Positions 61,891 through 64,000 of a DNA stretch of 64,000 bases are shown here, piece after piece. The stretch is taken from positions 62,001-126,000 of the forward strand of contig JBFWMF010000001.1 in the NCBI GenBank assembly GCA_050251735.1. The letters are read 5' to 3'. This DNA is from Desulfitobacterium sp050251735 (GTDB lineage Bacteria; Bacillota; Desulfitobacteriia; Desulfitobacteriales; Desulfitobacteriaceae). Under the pieces are notes generated by a model, which did no database searches, was not told where the DNA came from, and saw only the letters and a program-made list of their open reading frames with translations. How positions within the stretch are numbered: position 1 is the stretch's first letter; every line of letters starts with the position of its first letter. The position numbers and the translations under genes are program-made.

Positions 61891-63378
61891 ATGAGGGTGA
61901 AGTCTGTTCAAAAAAAACTATCAGAGATTTTAACTGGCGTCGAAATAATCAAGAGCACCGGAGATCAAGAAACCCTAATTCAAGGGATTTCTATGGATTC
62001 TCGTCAGGTTGAGCCGGGAGATATATATGCCTGTGTTCCTGGAATGAACGTGGACGGTCATGACTTCGCGGCCCAGGCTATCGAAAATGGAGCAGTAGCC
62101 TTACTGGTGGAAAGGGTTCTCCCTCTGGATGTGCCTCAGCTCCAAGTACAACATGTACGCGAGGTTATGGGCGAGATCGCTGCTAATCTTTATGATCATC
62201 CCGCCGGCAAGTTGGAAGTCATCGGCGTTACGGGTACTAACGGAAAAACCACCATTACTTATCTGGTGGAGCGTATTGTTGCTGAGGAAGGGAAAAAGGT
62301 GGGTCTAATAGGGACCCTCGGGGCTCGCATTTCCGGAAGGGAGCTGCCGGGAAATCGCACTACTCCGGAGGCCATTGATCTTCAGAAGCTCCTGAAGGAA
62401 ATGGTGGACGAAAAAGTTCAGCTGGCGGTCATGGAAGTATCCTCCCATGCTCTAGATTTAGGCCGGGTCAAGGGATGCGAATTTGATGCGGGGATTTTTA
62501 CAAATTTGACACAAGATCACTTAGATTATCATAAAACAATGGAGGAATACCTCCAGGCTAAAGCCAAACTATTTAGCGGCCTTAGCGGAGCAAAAAGCCC
62601 AAAGATCGGTGTTGTGAACGGAGATGATCCGGCAGCAGAGACATTAATTAAGGTTGCGGCTGCTCCCGTAGTAACCTACGGTGTGAAAGCTGCTCAACTG
62701 GATTATCGTGCTGAAGATATTGAGTTAACAGCTGACGGGGTCAGTTTTACAGTTCGTTTTAAAGGACGGACAGAGCAAGTGAACTATACAACGCCGGGCA
62801 TGTTTAGTGTGTATAACGCGTTAGCAGCCTTTGCTTGGGGTGTAGAGAGCGGTCGCAGTCCGGAGCTTGTCAAAAGGGCCTTGGCTGATGTTCAAGGTGT
62901 ACCGGGACGCTTTGAGAGTATAAGGATGGGGCAACCCTTCCAAGTGATTGTGGATTATGCTCATACTCCTGATGGGCTGGCTAATGTCTGCCAAGCTGCG
63001 CTAGAGTTTACGCCGGGACGCTTGATTACAGTATTTGGCTGCGGTGGGGATCGGGATAAAGGGAAACGCCCGCAAATGGGGGCTATCGCTGAGCAACTCA
63101 GTGATCACGTCATTGTTACTTCAGATAACCCCCGTACTGAAGACCCTCGGCAGATTATCCAAGATATCTTGGCGGGGATTGAGGGAATTGATTATACAGC
63201 TAATGTCAAACGACAGGAAGCTATCGAATGTGCCCTCATTCTTGCTAAAGAAGGAGATACGGTGCTCATAGCCGGGAAAGGCCATGAAGATTATCAGATT
63301 ATCGGTAAAGAAGTATTGCCCTTTGACGACAGGGAAGTCGCCCGGGAAGCCTTGAGGAGGCTGGGTTATGTGGGATAG
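61891..63378 (+). CDS. murE: UDP-MurNAc-tripeptide synthetase MurE
   Basis: 495 aa. The ATP loop GVTGTNGKTT is present, along with the substrate-binding segment NRTTPEAIDLQ and the C-terminal DNPR motif at 412-415 in TSDNPRTEDP. DNPR is the meso-diaminopimelate signature, implying DAP-type peptidoglycan. ATG at 61891 behind AAAGGTAGTG. Its last 11 bases overlap murF. Confidence 0.94.
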   Translation: MRVKSVQKKLSEILTGVEIIKSTGDQETLIQGISMDSRQVEPGDIYACVPGMNVDGHDFAAQAIENGAVALLVERVLPLDVPQLQVQHVREVMGEIAANLYDHPAGKLEVIGVTGTNGKTTITYLVERIVAEEGKKVGLIGTLGARISGRELPGNRTTPEAIDLQKLLKEMVDEKVQLAVMEVSSHALDLGRVKGCEFDAGIFTNLTQDHLDYHKTMEEYLQAKAKLFSGLSGAKSPKIGVVNGDDPAAETLIKVAAAPVVTYGVKAAQLDYRAEDIELTADGVSFTVRFKGRTEQVNYTTPGMFSVYNALAAFAWGVESGRSPELVKRALADVQGVPGRFESIRMGQPFQVIVDYAHTPDGLANVCQAALEFTPGRLITVFGCGGDRDKGKRPQMGAIAEQLSDHVIVTSDNPRTEDPRQIIQDILAGIEGIDYTANVKRQEAIECALILAKEGDTVLIAGKGHEDYQIIGKEVLPFDDREVAREALRRLGYVG

Positions 63379-64000
63379 CCAAAAGATTGCCGCATTACTG
63401 AAAGAGGAATTATGGGGAAATTCTCAAGCCCTAGCTTTTGGCTGCTGTATTGACAGTCGCCTAGCCAAGGAAGGTAATATCTTTTTTGCCCTGGTGGGAG
63501 AAAAGGTCGATGGGCATGATTATATTGAAGCAGCTTGGCAAAAAGGCGCTAGCGTAGTAATTGCTGAGAAAGAGCGTTTAGAGAACCGACCTGCCTTTGT
63601 TATTCCTGAAGGAAAAGCGCTGATCCAAGTGGAGTCGTGCCTTGATGCTATGCAATCCCTAGCCCGATCCTGGAGCCGGCAGTTGGGAGCCAAGGTCGTG
63701 GCTATCACAGGTAGCAACGGCAAAACCACCACGAAAGATATGGTGGCAGCGGTGCTCAGCCGAAAATACCGTGTTCATAAGAATCTGGAGAATCAGAATA
63801 ATGAGCTTGGTTTTCCTATGACCATCCTGAATGCACCGGAGAACACGGAGATTCTTGTTTTAGAGATGGGTATGCGCGGATTAGGGCAAATTGCTTTTTT
63901 ATGTAGTATTGCTCGCCCGGATATCGGTGTCATTACCAATATAGGCACAACTCATTTGGAACTACTAGGTACTCAAGAAAACATTGCCCGAGCTAAATGG
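63368..64000 (+). CDS. murF: UDP-MurNAc-tripeptide:D-Ala-D-Ala ligase MurF (5' part)
   Basis: 211 codons are visible and run off the right edge without a stop. The ATG at 63368 lies inside the end of murE. Recognisable parts are CIDSRLAKEGNIFFALVGEKVDGHD, the P-loop AITGSNGKTTTKD, and NLENQNNELGFPMTIL plus EMGMRGLGQI. It adds D-Ala-D-Ala to complete the pentapeptide precursor. Confidence 0.93.
   Translation, partial: MWDSQKIAALLKEELWGNSQALAFGCCIDSRLAKEGNIFFALVGEKVDGHDYIEAAWQKGASVVIAEKERLENRPAFVIPEGKALIQVESCLDAMQSLARSWSRQLGAKVVAITGSNGKTTTKDMVAAVLSRKYRVHKNLENQNNELGFPMTILNAPENTEILVLEMGMRGLGQIAFLCSIARPDIGVITNIGTTHLELLGTQENIARAKW

Overview
The window reads as chromosomal DNA of a spore-forming, anaerobic low-to-mid-GC Firmicute, most like Desulfitobacterium and its relatives (inference). 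The pointers are a Gram-positive flagellar set with FliY, CheC, CheD and SigD and no P- or L-ring genes, a MecA adaptor, a MurE with the meso-DAP signature, a PASTA-tailed SpoVD-type penicillin-binding protein and several small ferredoxin or zinc proteins. Nearly every gene is on the plus strand. No rRNA, tRNA, phage, transposase or CRISPR array was seen.

Region 1 (1-33704) is a large flagellar and chemotaxis cluster. It opens with a gene tail and flaG, then a leader with inverted repeats. Next come cheA-cheW-cheB-flgC-fliE-fliF-fliG-fliH-fliI-fliJ-flbD-fliL-fliM-fliY-cheY-fliO-fliP-fliQ-fliR-flhB-flhA-flhF-flhG-PilZ-cheC-cheD-(membrane protein)-sigD, then fliK-flgD-flgE-(long rod protein)-flgB-(rod protein)-cheW2-lytic transglycosylase, a small membrane protein and a DUF362 ferredoxin protein. 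Most genes overlap or nearly touch, so they are probably co-transcribed. A probable sigma-28 promoter sits just behind sigD. flgB is about 24 kb from flgC, its usual neighbour.

Region 2 (33705-57839) holds short housekeeping and accessory units: mecA; a zinc-finger microprotein on the minus strand; an LCP-family protein, a FapA/DUF342 protein, moeA and mobB; a Na/Pi cotransporter (minus) and an acetyltransferase; a TldD/TldE pair; PHP phosphatase and HD-GYP genes; an unknown gene; a MoxR ATPase with a VWA partner; a microprotein, a ferredoxin and perR; a membrane-fused GH2-like protein; a DUF1858 protein; lpd; and a purine permease behind a PurR-like operator.

The most unusual material is non-coding. 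A family of ~205-bp elements occurs three times (39802-40046, 44981-45184, 57082-57292), always downstream of plus-strand genes and in the same orientation. Each copy folds into a long outer stem enclosing two hairpins. Loop sequences are conserved, while several stem segments differ between copies in ways that keep pairing. A fourth element (57398-57676) shares the ends of the first but has another interior, and a remnant lies at 46758-46796. This pattern suggests a structured RNA or a hairpin DNA element; I do not recognise it.

Region 3 (57840-64000) is the start of the division and cell wall (dcw) cluster: mraZ behind 10-bp-spaced MraZ boxes, rsmH, ftsL, spoVD/pbp, murE and the 5' part of murF, which runs off the window.
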